NCBI GenBank assembly: GCA_937936325.1 | Contig: CALGWV010000014.1 | Span: 1 to 33,870, forward strand | DNA from: an uncultured Bdellovibrionales bacterium | Lineage (GTDB): Bacteria; Bdellovibrionota; Bdellovibrionia; Bdellovibrionales; UBA1609 | Direction: 5' to 3' | Length of the DNA stretch: 33,870 bases | Shown: positions 18,717-27,785 of the stretch, in pieces | Layout: each line of letters starts with the position of its first letter | Numbering within the stretch: position 1 is the first letter of the stretch | Notes under the pieces: model-generated | What the model saw: only the letters and a program-made list of their open reading frames with translations | Told to the model about the DNA's origin: nothing | The model's database searches: none | Program-made: the position numbers and the translations under genes

Positions 18717-19499
18717 TTAAAACTTGGATAAAAGGGCCGGATGAGTCACTAAAGGACGTACCCCATGAGCTTTAGATTCATTAAACACATTTGATTTACA
18801 CCATCGACTCAAGGCTTTAAGACTTAGAGTTTTACAATTGTCCGGCACTGACCATGTGACCTGCAGAGGTGAGCACTTTGTTTGAGAATACTTTGGACCT
18901 GTTGTAGACCCCAAGAATTCTTTAGCCCCTCTTCGAGAAGGTAGCTTTTTAGCCTGGTGCTTTCCTTTTTTTTGAACAAGAGTAGTGGCTTTTTTAAATC
19001 TTCTATCAGAATTTCCCTCACCTGCAGTAACCAAATAAACCTGAGTTTCCACTCTAAGCTGTGGATTTGCGCACTGGTCTGAAAGACAAGCCCCTAAGCC
19101 CGGGCCAGGATCGACATCACAGCTGGTATGCACCCAATGAAACTCAACAGTATCTCCGACTGTGACACCTTGGCAGGCATTCTTAAACCCTGTTGGGACA
19201 ACTTTAGCTATTTTATGTTTATGTTTTGAAGCACACTGATACCCCTGAGTCGGGTCATTATTTTTAAGCTGGCTGAAGGCTTTTCCTTTATGCTCGGCCC
19301 CTGTGTGATAGTGAATATTACACAAATTTAATTTTTTATACTTCGGCGCTATAGAAAATAAATTGGCATTCAAGCCTTTCTTTTGAGTGATATCTCTTGG
19401 AGTTTGGGGCCCAAAACCCTTACAGTATTCGTCTGCAAATACAGAAGATATGAATGAAAAGAAACAACTTAGAACAAAAGTTAACTTCAAAAGCTTCAT
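18717..19499 (-). CDS. delta-class carbonic anhydrase-like secreted protein
   Basis: Signal peptide, CNIHYHTGAEHKGKAF and VEFHWVHTSCDVDPGPGLGACL His-containing motifs characteristic of bacterial delta-class carbonic anhydrases. Confidence 0.75.
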   Translation of the reverse strand: MKLLKLTFVLSCFFSFISSVFADEYCKGFGPQTPRDITQKKGLNANLFSIAPKYKKLNLCNIHYHTGAEHKGKAFSQLKNNDPTQGYQCASKHKHKIAKVVPTGFKNACQGVTVGDTVEFHWVHTSCDVDPGPGLGACLSDQCANPQLRVETQVYLVTAGEGNSDRRFKKATTLVQKKGKHQAKKLPSRRGAKEFLGSTTGPKYSQTKCSPLQVTWSVPDNCKTLSLKALSRWCKSNVFNESKAHGVRPLVTHPALLSKF

Positions 19500-19660
19500 T
19501 TGGACCTCACTTAAATTAATAATTAAAATTCGAGTATACAGAATAGTGGAATTTCCTCAAATTTCATTAAAATTTTAAAAAAAAACACAATCTTGAATTT
19601 AACTTCTATAATCATTTAAATTACAAAGATTATGATGACAGAATCTTACATTTAGCAAAG

Positions 19661-19868
19661 GTGCGGCAGAGAAACATACTCATTTATACTGGGCACACTT
19701 AGGTTTTCCCTTTTTCTGTGGAAGTGATTTTTTAGTTAGATTTGATACGTGAGCCTGAAAGACTAGCCATAGCTATTTTGAAGGCGATCAAATTAATTTT
19801 AACAAAAAAGCGCTCCACAGAAACAGGGAAAACCTAAGTATGTTCAGTATACTATACGTTGCCGACCT
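19661..19868. repeat. imperfect long inverted-repeat element (core arms 19694-19722 and 19814-19842)
   Basis: cacacttaggttttccctttttctgtgga vs reverse complement catacttaggttttccctgtttctgtgga (27/29), with weaker complementarity extending on both sides. Confidence 0.85.
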
Positions 19869-19976
19869 GAATAACCCTCAAAATAAAGTAGAATATCTTA
19901 AACTCTAGGGGCTGTGGAAGTTTCAAAAATTAAGCTAAAAAATTCATAAGTAAAAGAAAACTTTTTTTAGAAGAGT

Positions 19977-20474
19977 TTACTTTATACGCCTGGCAGGAAT
20001 GCCGACAAAAACAGAGTCTGCGGGGCAGTCTTTAGTCACGACAGAGTTTGCTCCGATTTTGACATTTTTACCTAGCGTGACAGGACCCAATACTTTAGCG
20101 CCTGCACCGATCAGAACATTGTCGTCGAGCGTGGGGTGCCTTTTCGCCAAATTCAAACTTGTCCCGCCCAGCGTAGAACCATGATAAATAATCACATTGT
20201 CTCCCACTATAGCTGTTTCCCCTATCACCACACCATGGCCATGATCAATGACGAGGTTTTTACCAATGACAGCCCCTGGATGAATCTCTATAGCCGTAAT
20301 CAGCCGACTAAACTCTGAAATCAATCTTGCTAAAAATGTGAGTTTAATTTTGTATAAAACATGGGAGATACGATGAAAAAAAATGGCTTTAGGCCCAGGG
20401 TAAAGAAAAAATATTTCTAATAGGGATTTTGCACTAGGATCTTTTTTTTTATAAGCGCGGAGTAATGTCAGCAT
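19977..20474 (-). CDS. cysE: serine O-acetyltransferase (short, EpsC/CysE type)
   Basis: Hexapeptide-repeat protein with [42 protein letters not shown]. Confidence 0.87.
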   Translation of the reverse strand: MLTLLRAYKKKDPSAKSLLEIFFLYPGPKAIFFHRISHVLYKIKLTFLARLISEFSRLITAIEIHPGAVIGKNLVIDHGHGVVIGETAIVGDNVIIYHGSTLGGTSLNLAKRHPTLDDNVLIGAGAKVLGPVTLGKNVKIGANSVVTKDCPADSVFVGIPARRIK

Positions 20475-20550
20475 GATTTAAGCTTAAACTATGTTCTGCA
20501 GAATACCAATCGGCTACACTTTTACAAAAAACTTCTTTTCATCCCAAAGA

Positions 20551-22149
20551 TTAGACTGACTTGATATATTTTTTTTGAAGCTTTAAGAAATCGCGGTGGA
20601 ATTCGGCATCTTCTACAAACTCTGCTGCTTTTTTTAAGCTGTGACTGGCCTCTGACTCTTTACCCATTTCATCGTTGATTTTTGAGACTTTGATTTTGGC
20701 TACTATCGAGTGAGGTTGTCTGTTTAAAACTTGGCTCCAGTGCTTTAAAGAACACTTTAAATCCTTTTCATTTTCACAAAACCTCGCCTGTAAAATATGA
20801 GAAAAAAGACTTGAGTCCATAAACCCACTTTCCTGAGCTTTGGCTAAGCTAATGATAAACTGACTTCTTAAACCTGCTTTATAGTAGTTATAGGCCATAA
20901 GACTTTGAAGCTTTGAGTCCTGGTTCTGCTTCAGCCTTTCAGAGCGAGCCCCAACAGCAATTGCTTTTTCAAACTCGTCAAACAAAGATAAACATAGAAA
21001 ATAAATTTGAGACTCTTCTAATTGTACTTTATTATTTTCACAAACTTGCGAGGAAAGTTGCTCGAATCTATGGTCCAGATCTAAAGTGACCACCCTTTCA
21101 TCTGAGATGAAAAAGTCTTGATCATAGGCAAAACCTTCAATTTGTCTTTTATCTGCATCTTCCAAATGAGGCCAGATTGAAAAAAGCCTCTTTAGTAACT
21201 CTGTAGAAAAAATATTAGAAAGGGACAGCTTTTGAATAAAAATTTCTTTTATATAAGAAAACTTTTCAAAATCTTTATCTATAGCAAAAACCTTACTGTG
21301 AGCATCAAAAATTCGGAGCAGAAGCCACGACTTTTTGTATCCCCTGGAATAGGCTTCCATATAAAAATCTAAAGCCTTTTGTGCATCGTCCATTTCATAA
21401 TAGACTTGCCCCATTTGAGCCCAGGCTTCCAAATTATATTTGTCGTCACTCATTTTTTGCTTATAAAAATTTATGGCCTCTTTAAATTGTCCTGTTTTCA
21501 AAAGATAATGACCTAAGACAAACTTCTCTTGGGCTTGCTCAGGTGATATTTCTTTTAAAATTAACTCTTTATTTTCACTCAAACTCAGCAATAATGTTTG
21601 ATACAAACTTCCTATACCTAACTCCTGCCGACGTTCAGCACTCATTGAACTGAGCATTTTATAAGCAGACGAATAATCATAGGAAGTGAGTTTTTGATTT
21701 ACATCCTCAATATTAAAATTTAAATTTGGCATCATAACTTTCGTGTTTTTCAAAAAAAATACTCCGCCTGAAACAACAATAACCAGCGCACCCAAAAGAT
21801 AAAATGGAATAAAATTTCGAGCAGGAGTTGATTCCAATTTTTGAGCCGGAGAAGCTGTGGGTACATAATGTCTGTTAGAGACTTCAAAAGTATTTTCAGC
21901 AGTCAAAATATCTGTATAGGTATGTTGAGTATGCTCAAATTCGTTCTTAGTTCCTCTTAAGAACTCTTTGCTCTTTAGAAACTGAGCGAAGGTCTCTTCA
22001 TCTCGAATAAACACCCACTCTCCTAATGAGGAGCATATTTCATCCTGACTTGAAATATTATTAAGAACCAAGTGTTCTTGTACTTCATCCTTAGAAATTG
22101 GGCCTATAATTTCTGAGTGACTTCTCACAATCCATAACTTATCCATCAA
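20551..22149 (-). CDS. GYF_2-like N-terminal domain + single TM + TPR protein
   Basis: MMDKLWIVRSHSEIIGPISKDEVQEHLVLNNISSQDEICSSLGEWVFI; TM FIPFYLLGALVIVVSGGVFFL; TPR segments FKEAINFYKQKMSDDKYNLEAWAQMGQVYYEMDDAQKALDFY. Confidence 0.75.
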   Translation of the reverse strand: MMDKLWIVRSHSEIIGPISKDEVQEHLVLNNISSQDEICSSLGEWVFIRDEETFAQFLKSKEFLRGTKNEFEHTQHTYTDILTAENTFEVSNRHYVPTASPAQKLESTPARNFIPFYLLGALVIVVSGGVFFLKNTKVMMPNLNFNIEDVNQKLTSYDYSSAYKMLSSMSAERRQELGIGSLYQTLLLSLSENKELILKEISPEQAQEKFVLGHYLLKTGQFKEAINFYKQKMSDDKYNLEAWAQMGQVYYEMDDAQKALDFYMEAYSRGYKKSWLLLRIFDAHSKVFAIDKDFEKFSYIKEIFIQKLSLSNIFSTELLKRLFSIWPHLEDADKRQIEGFAYDQDFFISDERVVTLDLDHRFEQLSSQVCENNKVQLEESQIYFLCLSLFDEFEKAIAVGARSERLKQNQDSKLQSLMAYNYYKAGLRSQFIISLAKAQESGFMDSSLFSHILQARFCENEKDLKCSLKHWSQVLNRQPHSIVAKIKVSKINDEMGKESEASHSLKKAAEFVEDAEFHRDFLKLQKKYIKSV

Positions 22150-22195
22150 TAAAAATTATAGACTTAAAAACTTCAGTTGACATTGAAAGGTCTGG

Positions 22196-23704
22196 TTAAT
22201 GAAAAAAGTGTCGCCTTCCAGTGAGTACCATTCCCATTCCTAGAGATTGAGCTGTTTCTATGACCTCTTCATCTCTGATAGAGCCTCCAGGCTGTATGAC
22301 CCACTCTACACCATGAGAGGCCGCAAGCTCTATAGAGTCCTTAAAAGGAAAAAAAGCATCACTAGCCAGAATTAAATTCTTGGCTTCAGGATGGAATTTT
22401 TTTTGCCTTGCTAGAGCCTGCTCAACAGCATCCACCCTAGAAACTTGCCCCATTCCGAAACCTACTGACTGGCTTCCGGAAATAATCGCAATGGCATTAC
22501 TCTTGAGTAAGCTGGCACTTTTCCAAGCCAGGCTCAGACTTCTCTTTAAACTCTCGTCTATAGGACGTCCTAAGACTTTCCAGCTTTCAGGCCAGTCTTG
22601 CACTTTATCTTGATCTTGCAAAAGGTAACCACCCCAAATCGATTTTACTTTTTGAGATTTAGACGTTTTATGGGTGACGATTTCGGGCCAAGCCAGCAAT
22701 CGGATATTTTTTTTAGACTTTAAGCACTCCAAAGCCTCGGCAGAATATTCTGGAGCTAAAACACATTCTACAAACATCTTTGAAAGTTCCTGTGCTTGTG
22801 CGATTTCCATTTTAAAGTTTACGCCTACCAAACCTCCAAATACACTCAAAGGATCTCCCTTAAGGGCCCCTATAAACGACTGGTGTGGGTTTGAAAACTC
22901 AGCCAAACCACAGGGATTATTGTGCTTTACTGCAACAGCTCCAGTGGGACCTAAAGTTTTTAAACTTTGAGCTAAAGCTTCAAGATCCAAAAGATTATTA
23001 TACGACAAGGCTTTACCGTGCAAAATTTGAGCTTCATGAAGCCCCTTAGTTTCAGAAACATACCAACTCGCTTTTTGATCAGGATTTTCGCCATAACGTA
23101 AATCCATATGTTTTTTTGCTTTAAGCTCTAACCCGGCCTCTCCACCCTCCAACCACCCGGCAATCATTTGATCATATTTTGAGGTCATTTTAAAAACCTT
23201 AACGGCTAGTTTTTTTCTCATCTGTAAATCAATTTTATTTTCAGTCAAAATGGGATAATCTTTAGGATCACTAATCACCACGATCCTTTCAAAGGATTTA
23301 GAGGCAGACCTTAAAAATGAAGGTCCACCAATATCAATCAGTTCAATTTGATCTTTCTCAGTTTTAGAGTTTTTAAGCCCCTCTTCGAAGGGGTAAAGGT
23401 TGCCAACAACAAGATCAAAAGCTTGTGTGGAAAACTCTTCTAAAGTGGCTTTATCCTCTGCATGATTTTTGCGCGCCAGCAAAGCCATATGAACTTTAGG
23501 ATGGAGGCTTTTCACACGCCCACCCATAATTTCTGGAAAACCGGTGACTTCACTTACATCTTTGACTTCAACACCTAATTTTTTTAAAGCTACAGCCGTA
23601 CCGCCAGTAGAAACGGTCTCTACTTTTTTCTGAATTAAAAACTGAGCTAAAGTCTCAAGATTAGATTTATTGGCCACACTTACTAATGCACGCTTTATGT
23701 CCAC
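22196..23704 (-). CDS. purH: bifunctional AICAR transformylase / IMP cyclohydrolase
   Basis: DIKRALVSVANKSNLETLAQFL...VSTGGTAVALKKLGVEV, GGRVKSLHPKVH, KHNNPCG. GTG start at 23704 has an AAGGAGA ribosome-binding site; the ORF-track start at 23731 is probably too long. Confidence 0.95.
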   Translation of the reverse strand: MDIKRALVSVANKSNLETLAQFLIQKKVETVSTGGTAVALKKLGVEVKDVSEVTGFPEIMGGRVKSLHPKVHMALLARKNHAEDKATLEEFSTQAFDLVVGNLYPFEEGLKNSKTEKDQIELIDIGGPSFLRSASKSFERIVVISDPKDYPILTENKIDLQMRKKLAVKVFKMTSKYDQMIAGWLEGGEAGLELKAKKHMDLRYGENPDQKASWYVSETKGLHEAQILHGKALSYNNLLDLEALAQSLKTLGPTGAVAVKHNNPCGLAEFSNPHQSFIGALKGDPLSVFGGLVGVNFKMEIAQAQELSKMFVECVLAPEYSAEALECLKSKKNIRLLAWPEIVTHKTSKSQKVKSIWGGYLLQDQDKVQDWPESWKVLGRPIDESLKRSLSLAWKSASLLKSNAIAIISGSQSVGFGMGQVSRVDAVEQALARQKKFHPEAKNLILASDAFFPFKDSIELAASHGVEWVIQPGGSIRDEEVIETAQSLGMGMVLTGRRHFFH

Positions 23705-23783
23705 AATGGATCTCCTTTGAAGTCGAGCCAATTGTGTCTGGAGCTGGCTAAGAGGACAAGCTGCAACTCAAAAAAATCTCTAT

Positions 23784-25181
23784 TTAACGGAGTAAACCTG
23801 TGGCTAGTACTCCTAAATCATCAGTTTCAACAGATAGCCCAGCTCCGATAAACGGATTAAAGCCAGGACCAGAGTCCAAAATAGAATCTCCTCCACCTAC
23901 CAAATATACTCCATCTAGGACATTCCATTTCGCAAATAATCTTAGATGAGTGTCTTCAAAATCAAAGACCTCTGCACTGAGGCTTAAACGATCATCAAAT
24001 AGATGGTAATCGACTCCTACCCCACCACGACTTTGTATTAATCCGCCCTTAAAAGTGAGGTCAAAATATCTTTTAGCAAAAAGAGCTGTGAGTTTGAGTT
24101 TACTTTTTTGAGTTTCAGTTTCAGCCACTTCTTCTTGAGTTACAGTTGTCACACCAGCAGTTGTTGTCTTTGTTTCCGTGAGAGTATGAGTTTTTTCACT
24201 CACCCCTAGTGGATCTTGAATGACCTGAAACTCATAATGACGTGTTAGTGAGGGCTGAATTTTTAACCCTACAAATGTTTTAAAATCAGAATCACTAGTA
24301 AGATATTCTGAATGAAAGTCCACACTCGTAATTATAGATTTACTCCCACCCAAGAGGTCGTTCACTTGGTTTAAAGTAGAGTTCAATTTATCAATAGTTT
24401 GAGAGTCATTAATGAGCTGCCCTAAAGTTCCTTCACCCGTTTGGATTTTTTTAGTGACATCTTCAATGTTGGCCATTGAGCGATCCAGACGATCTACAGA
24501 ATCATAGGCTTTAGAAAGTGTATTTTTAAAGGCCCCCCCGCCATCAGCACTTAAAGAATCTTCCATAAGAGCTGACATTCTGTCGAGGCGTCCCATAATG
24601 GCTTCAAACTTCTGCATATTGTGACCCGTCACCTGACTCATGTCTGCAGTGATGTTTTCAAGATTTCCCATAATTCGGCCAATACTCGTGCTTTGATCTC
24701 CATGAATTGAAGCCCCTCTCAGTGCTTCGGCCACATCTTTTAAAGCAGTGGTAATGTCTCCAGCTTGGGCAAATGCCGCTTCCATACCTCCAGACTCATT
24801 GGTTAAGAGCTCTGCTGAATTAGGCAGTAAAGCACCAGAAGAAAGCCCGTTATTTAAAGAAACAAAGCGATCCCCCAGTATCCCACTAGATTTAATTTCA
24901 ACCCTTGTCCCTTCATAAAGCTTGAGTTGAGAACTGACCAAAATCCAAACTTCTGCTAAACCACCTTGAAGTTGAATACTCTCTATGTTTCCAACGCTCA
25001 CACCAGACATTTTGACGGCCCCGTTCTTAATCAGACCACTGGCATCATTCAGTTTAAAAACATAACGATTGGAGCCTCCCAACACATGAGGACTTTTCGA
25101 CAACATCACAGACATCCAGCTCACAATGACAATCCCGACTAGAGTAAAAAGTCCCACTTTAAATTTTAAATTTTGAAACAT
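23784..25181 (-). CDS. mlaD: MCE/MlaD-family protein with C-terminal beta-barrel-like extension
   Basis: N-terminal TM, MCE domain (YVFKLNDASGLIKNGAVKMSGVSVGNIESIQL), helical region, then alternating beta-strand C-terminus; next to mlaF- and mlaE-like genes. Confidence 0.85.
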   Translation of the reverse strand: MFQNLKFKVGLFTLVGIVIVSWMSVMLSKSPHVLGGSNRYVFKLNDASGLIKNGAVKMSGVSVGNIESIQLQGGLAEVWILVSSQLKLYEGTRVEIKSSGILGDRFVSLNNGLSSGALLPNSAELLTNESGGMEAAFAQAGDITTALKDVAEALRGASIHGDQSTSIGRIMGNLENITADMSQVTGHNMQKFEAIMGRLDRMSALMEDSLSADGGGAFKNTLSKAYDSVDRLDRSMANIEDVTKKIQTGEGTLGQLINDSQTIDKLNSTLNQVNDLLGGSKSIITSVDFHSEYLTSDSDFKTFVGLKIQPSLTRHYEFQVIQDPLGVSEKTHTLTETKTTTAGVTTVTQEEVAETETQKSKLKLTALFAKRYFDLTFKGGLIQSRGGVGVDYHLFDDRLSLSAEVFDFEDTHLRLFAKWNVLDGVYLVGGGDSILDSGPGFNPFIGAGLSVETDDLGVLATGLLR

Positions 25182-25945
25182 TATGTTCTCCGAATTCCTT
25201 TTGACACAAACTTGCGAACAATTTTGTGGTCTGTTTCCATAAACTCTTCCGGCGTCCCTTGCATGATCACCTTCCCCTCATGGAGCATGGCGATAAAGTC
25301 CCCCACGTTCAAAGCAGCGTGTAGGTCATGGGAGACGACAATTGAGGTTCCGTCTTCTTGTATCTCATGAGTGGACTTAATTAAATAATCCACCATTTCA
25401 GTTAAAATGGGATCTAGACCTGTCGTTGGCTCGTCATAGAGCATGATTTTAGGATTTAAGGCTAGGGCTCTTGCTAAAGCCACACGTTTTCTCATCCCAC
25501 CACTAAGTTCTGCAGGGAGTTTTTTAAAATGCTTTTCATCAAGTCCGGACTGAGCCAATTTTTTTCTAGCTGTCGCTTCCCAAAAGTCGTGACCTTTATC
25601 TTTCTTGTGCTCTTTGAGAGGAAACATGGCATTCTCAAGAACAGTCATATCATCAAAAAGTGCAGAGTACTGAAACATCACACCCATATTTTTTTGATAG
25701 TCCATCCATTTTTCTTCACTCATCTCCCAAATGTTTTTTCCCAGTACTTCAACACTTCCAGATGTGGGCTTCATCAGTTTTAAAATATGTTTCATGAGTA
25801 CACTCTTTCCAGTTCCACTAAAACCTATGATCATGGCTATAGAGTTTCTGGGGATTTCCAAGTTTAAGTCATCAAAGACGTATTCTTTAGAATCAAAGGT
25901 TTTTCTTAAGTTTTTAATACTCACCGCTGAACTAAATTGATCCAC
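25181..25945 (-). CDS. mlaF: ABC transporter ATP-binding protein (MlaF family)
   Basis: Walker A GFSGTGKS, signature [15 protein letters not shown], Walker [14 protein letters not shown]. Confidence 0.93.
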   Translation of the reverse strand: MDQFSSAVSIKNLRKTFDSKEYVFDDLNLEIPRNSIAMIIGFSGTGKSVLMKHILKLMKPTSGSVEVLGKNIWEMSEEKWMDYQKNMGVMFQYSALFDDMTVLENAMFPLKEHKKDKGHDFWEATARKKLAQSGLDEKHFKKLPAELSGGMRKRVALARALALNPKIMLYDEPTTGLDPILTEMVDYLIKSTHEIQEDGTSIVVSHDLHAALNVGDFIAMLHEGKVIMQGTPEEFMETDHKIVRKFVSKGIRRT

Positions 25946-25963
25946 GAGTCCTCCACCAGCAAC

Positions 25964-26761
25964 TTAAGACACAAACCAAAAATATACTCGAATGACATTT
26001 GTTAAAACATAATCAAAGATAATAATAAAAACCATACTCAAAACCACACCACTATTCGTGGCTTCACCTACACCCTTAGCCCCACCTTTTGTATGATAGC
26101 CCTTATAAGTGCAAATCGTTGAAAAAATTAAACCAAACACAGAGGCTTTGATGAGGCCCTCATAGATGTCACTAGGTTTAATCCACCTGAAAATCTTATC
26201 AAGAAAGATTGCTCCATCCATATCCAGAACACTCACACTTAAAAAATAGCTACTTCCCATTGCCATAAAATCAAAAACACCACAAAGGATTGGAGCGACT
26301 AAAACTGAAGCTAAAACTCTAGGCGCCACTAGGTATTGTATAGGATTCACCCCCATGACTTTTAAAGCTTCAATCTGTTCAGTCACTTTCATTGTCCCAA
26401 GCCTTGCGGCCATAGCCCCTCCTGCACGGGCAGATACGATCAAACCTGTCAGCACAGGGCCCAGCTCTCTAAAAATTCCAAGGGCTACAGTGGGCCCCAC
26501 AAGATTAGGAGCCCCAACAAGACTAAAGCCCAACCAAATCTGTAGGGTCAAAGCAAGCCCTGTAAACCCACCAGTGAGAATGATAATTCCGAGAGACCGA
26601 ATCCCAATAAACTCAACGTGCTTGAGAATCTCTTCAAAGCGAAACGGAGCCTTAAAAATCTTTAGCAAAGAATTCCAAAAAAATAAAAAATACTCCCCAG
26701 TTTGTTCTACTAAATTAAAAAACTTCAAAAACTGTGATCGAATAAAAAGGTCTAAGCCCAT
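25964..26761 (-). CDS. mlaE: MlaE-family ABC permease
   Basis: FRELGPVLTGLIVSARAGGAMAARLGTMKVTEQIEALKVMGVNPIQYLVAPRVLA. Confidence 0.95.
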   Translation of the reverse strand: MGLDLFIRSQFLKFFNLVEQTGEYFLFFWNSLLKIFKAPFRFEEILKHVEFIGIRSLGIIILTGGFTGLALTLQIWLGFSLVGAPNLVGPTVALGIFRELGPVLTGLIVSARAGGAMAARLGTMKVTEQIEALKVMGVNPIQYLVAPRVLASVLVAPILCGVFDFMAMGSSYFLSVSVLDMDGAIFLDKIFRWIKPSDIYEGLIKASVFGLIFSTICTYKGYHTKGGAKGVGEATNSGVVLSMVFIIIFDYVLTNVIRVYFWFVS

Positions 26762-27780
26762 TATAAATAGATCCTATTTACTCTTGTTGAGATTCCACAC
26801 AAGATTTCATATGAAATTGTATTTAATTTTTCGGCCCAGACTTCAGCGCTTAAAACACCTTCATCTAATAAAGTGACTTCTTCTCCAATCTTTACAGAAG
26901 AAGACTCTGTCACGTCAACCATTAAATAATCCATGCAAATGGCACCAACGACCGGGAGCTTCTCTTTATTTTGAGAAAGGACAAAAAAATTATTCATGAG
27001 CTCTCGTCGGTACCCATCAGCATAACCCACAGGGAGTATCGCAATTTTTGAATCTTTAGAAGCGGTCCATATACCTCCGTAGGACACTGTCTCATCTTTT
27101 TTTACACTTTTAATTTCGACAACTGGTGCATGCCAAGACAACACGGGTTGCAAAGCTTCTAAACCATAACCATAAAGCCCTAAACCCAGACGACATCCCA
27201 GTTTTGAGCTCTCCTCTCTGTGGGCCAAAGCAGATGTGCTATAAGCGTGGGAGGGCAAAGCCATATCAGATGTTAAAGGCTCAAACCTTTCAAGCTGGGC
27301 TTTGCTAGTGTTCTCATCGGAAGCCTCTAAAAAGTGAGTAAAATAATAATCTAGATTTGTGCTGTTAGTTTTAGACTGCAAACCTAAACGATGCATTCCG
27401 GTGTCATACTCCAAATGAACTGGTTTAAAAAATGTATCTTTTTTCAATAGCTGGAGCTGGTTCGAAGTGCTGACTACTGGTGAAATTTGCAGTTGATTTA
27501 AGGCCTTAATGTCTTCATGCCCCCAAGTTGAAAATAATAATATTTCAAAACCAAATCCCAGTTCATCTCTTAGAGTTTGAGCTTCGGACAAGCGGGCAAC
27601 GGCAAAGTTCTCAACTGAAAATTCTTTTAAAGCTTTTGCCACATCAACAAGACCGTGGCCATAAGCATTAGCTTTAACGACTGCACAAAAATAAGTACTG
27701 CCACAAAGTGCTTTTAGCTTTTTGAAATTGAATTTGAGGCGATCTAATTCAATTTTGATATATGACTCATGGCTTTTCAT
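26761..27780 (-). CDS. alr: alanine racemase
   Basis: CAVVKANAYGHG PLP-lysine motif, SYGGIW, GAICMDYLMVDVT. Confidence 0.93.
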   Translation of the reverse strand: MKSHESYIKIELDRLKFNFKKLKALCGSTYFCAVVKANAYGHGLVDVAKALKEFSVENFAVARLSEAQTLRDELGFGFEILLFSTWGHEDIKALNQLQISPVVSTSNQLQLLKKDTFFKPVHLEYDTGMHRLGLQSKTNSTNLDYYFTHFLEASDENTSKAQLERFEPLTSDMALPSHAYSTSALAHREESSKLGCRLGLGLYGYGLEALQPVLSWHAPVVEIKSVKKDETVSYGGIWTASKDSKIAILPVGYADGYRRELMNNFFVLSQNKEKLPVVGAICMDYLMVDVTESSSVKIGEEVTLLDEGVLSAEVWAEKLNTISYEILCGISTRVNRIYL

Positions 27781-27785
27781 AAAAT

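Noticed and set aside
20551-22149. GYF-TPR protein as a GltJ orthologue of the gliding-like system
   Set aside because: It shares only the GYF-like N-terminus; it lacks a zinc finger and a TonB/AgmX C-terminal domain and sits in the purH/cysE gene run, so no assignment was made.
22674-22970. 98-aa plus-strand ORF
   Set aside because: Antisense to purH, no domain support.
26355-26876. 173-aa plus-strand ORF
   Set aside because: Antisense across the well-supported mlaE and the end of alr; no recognisable domain.
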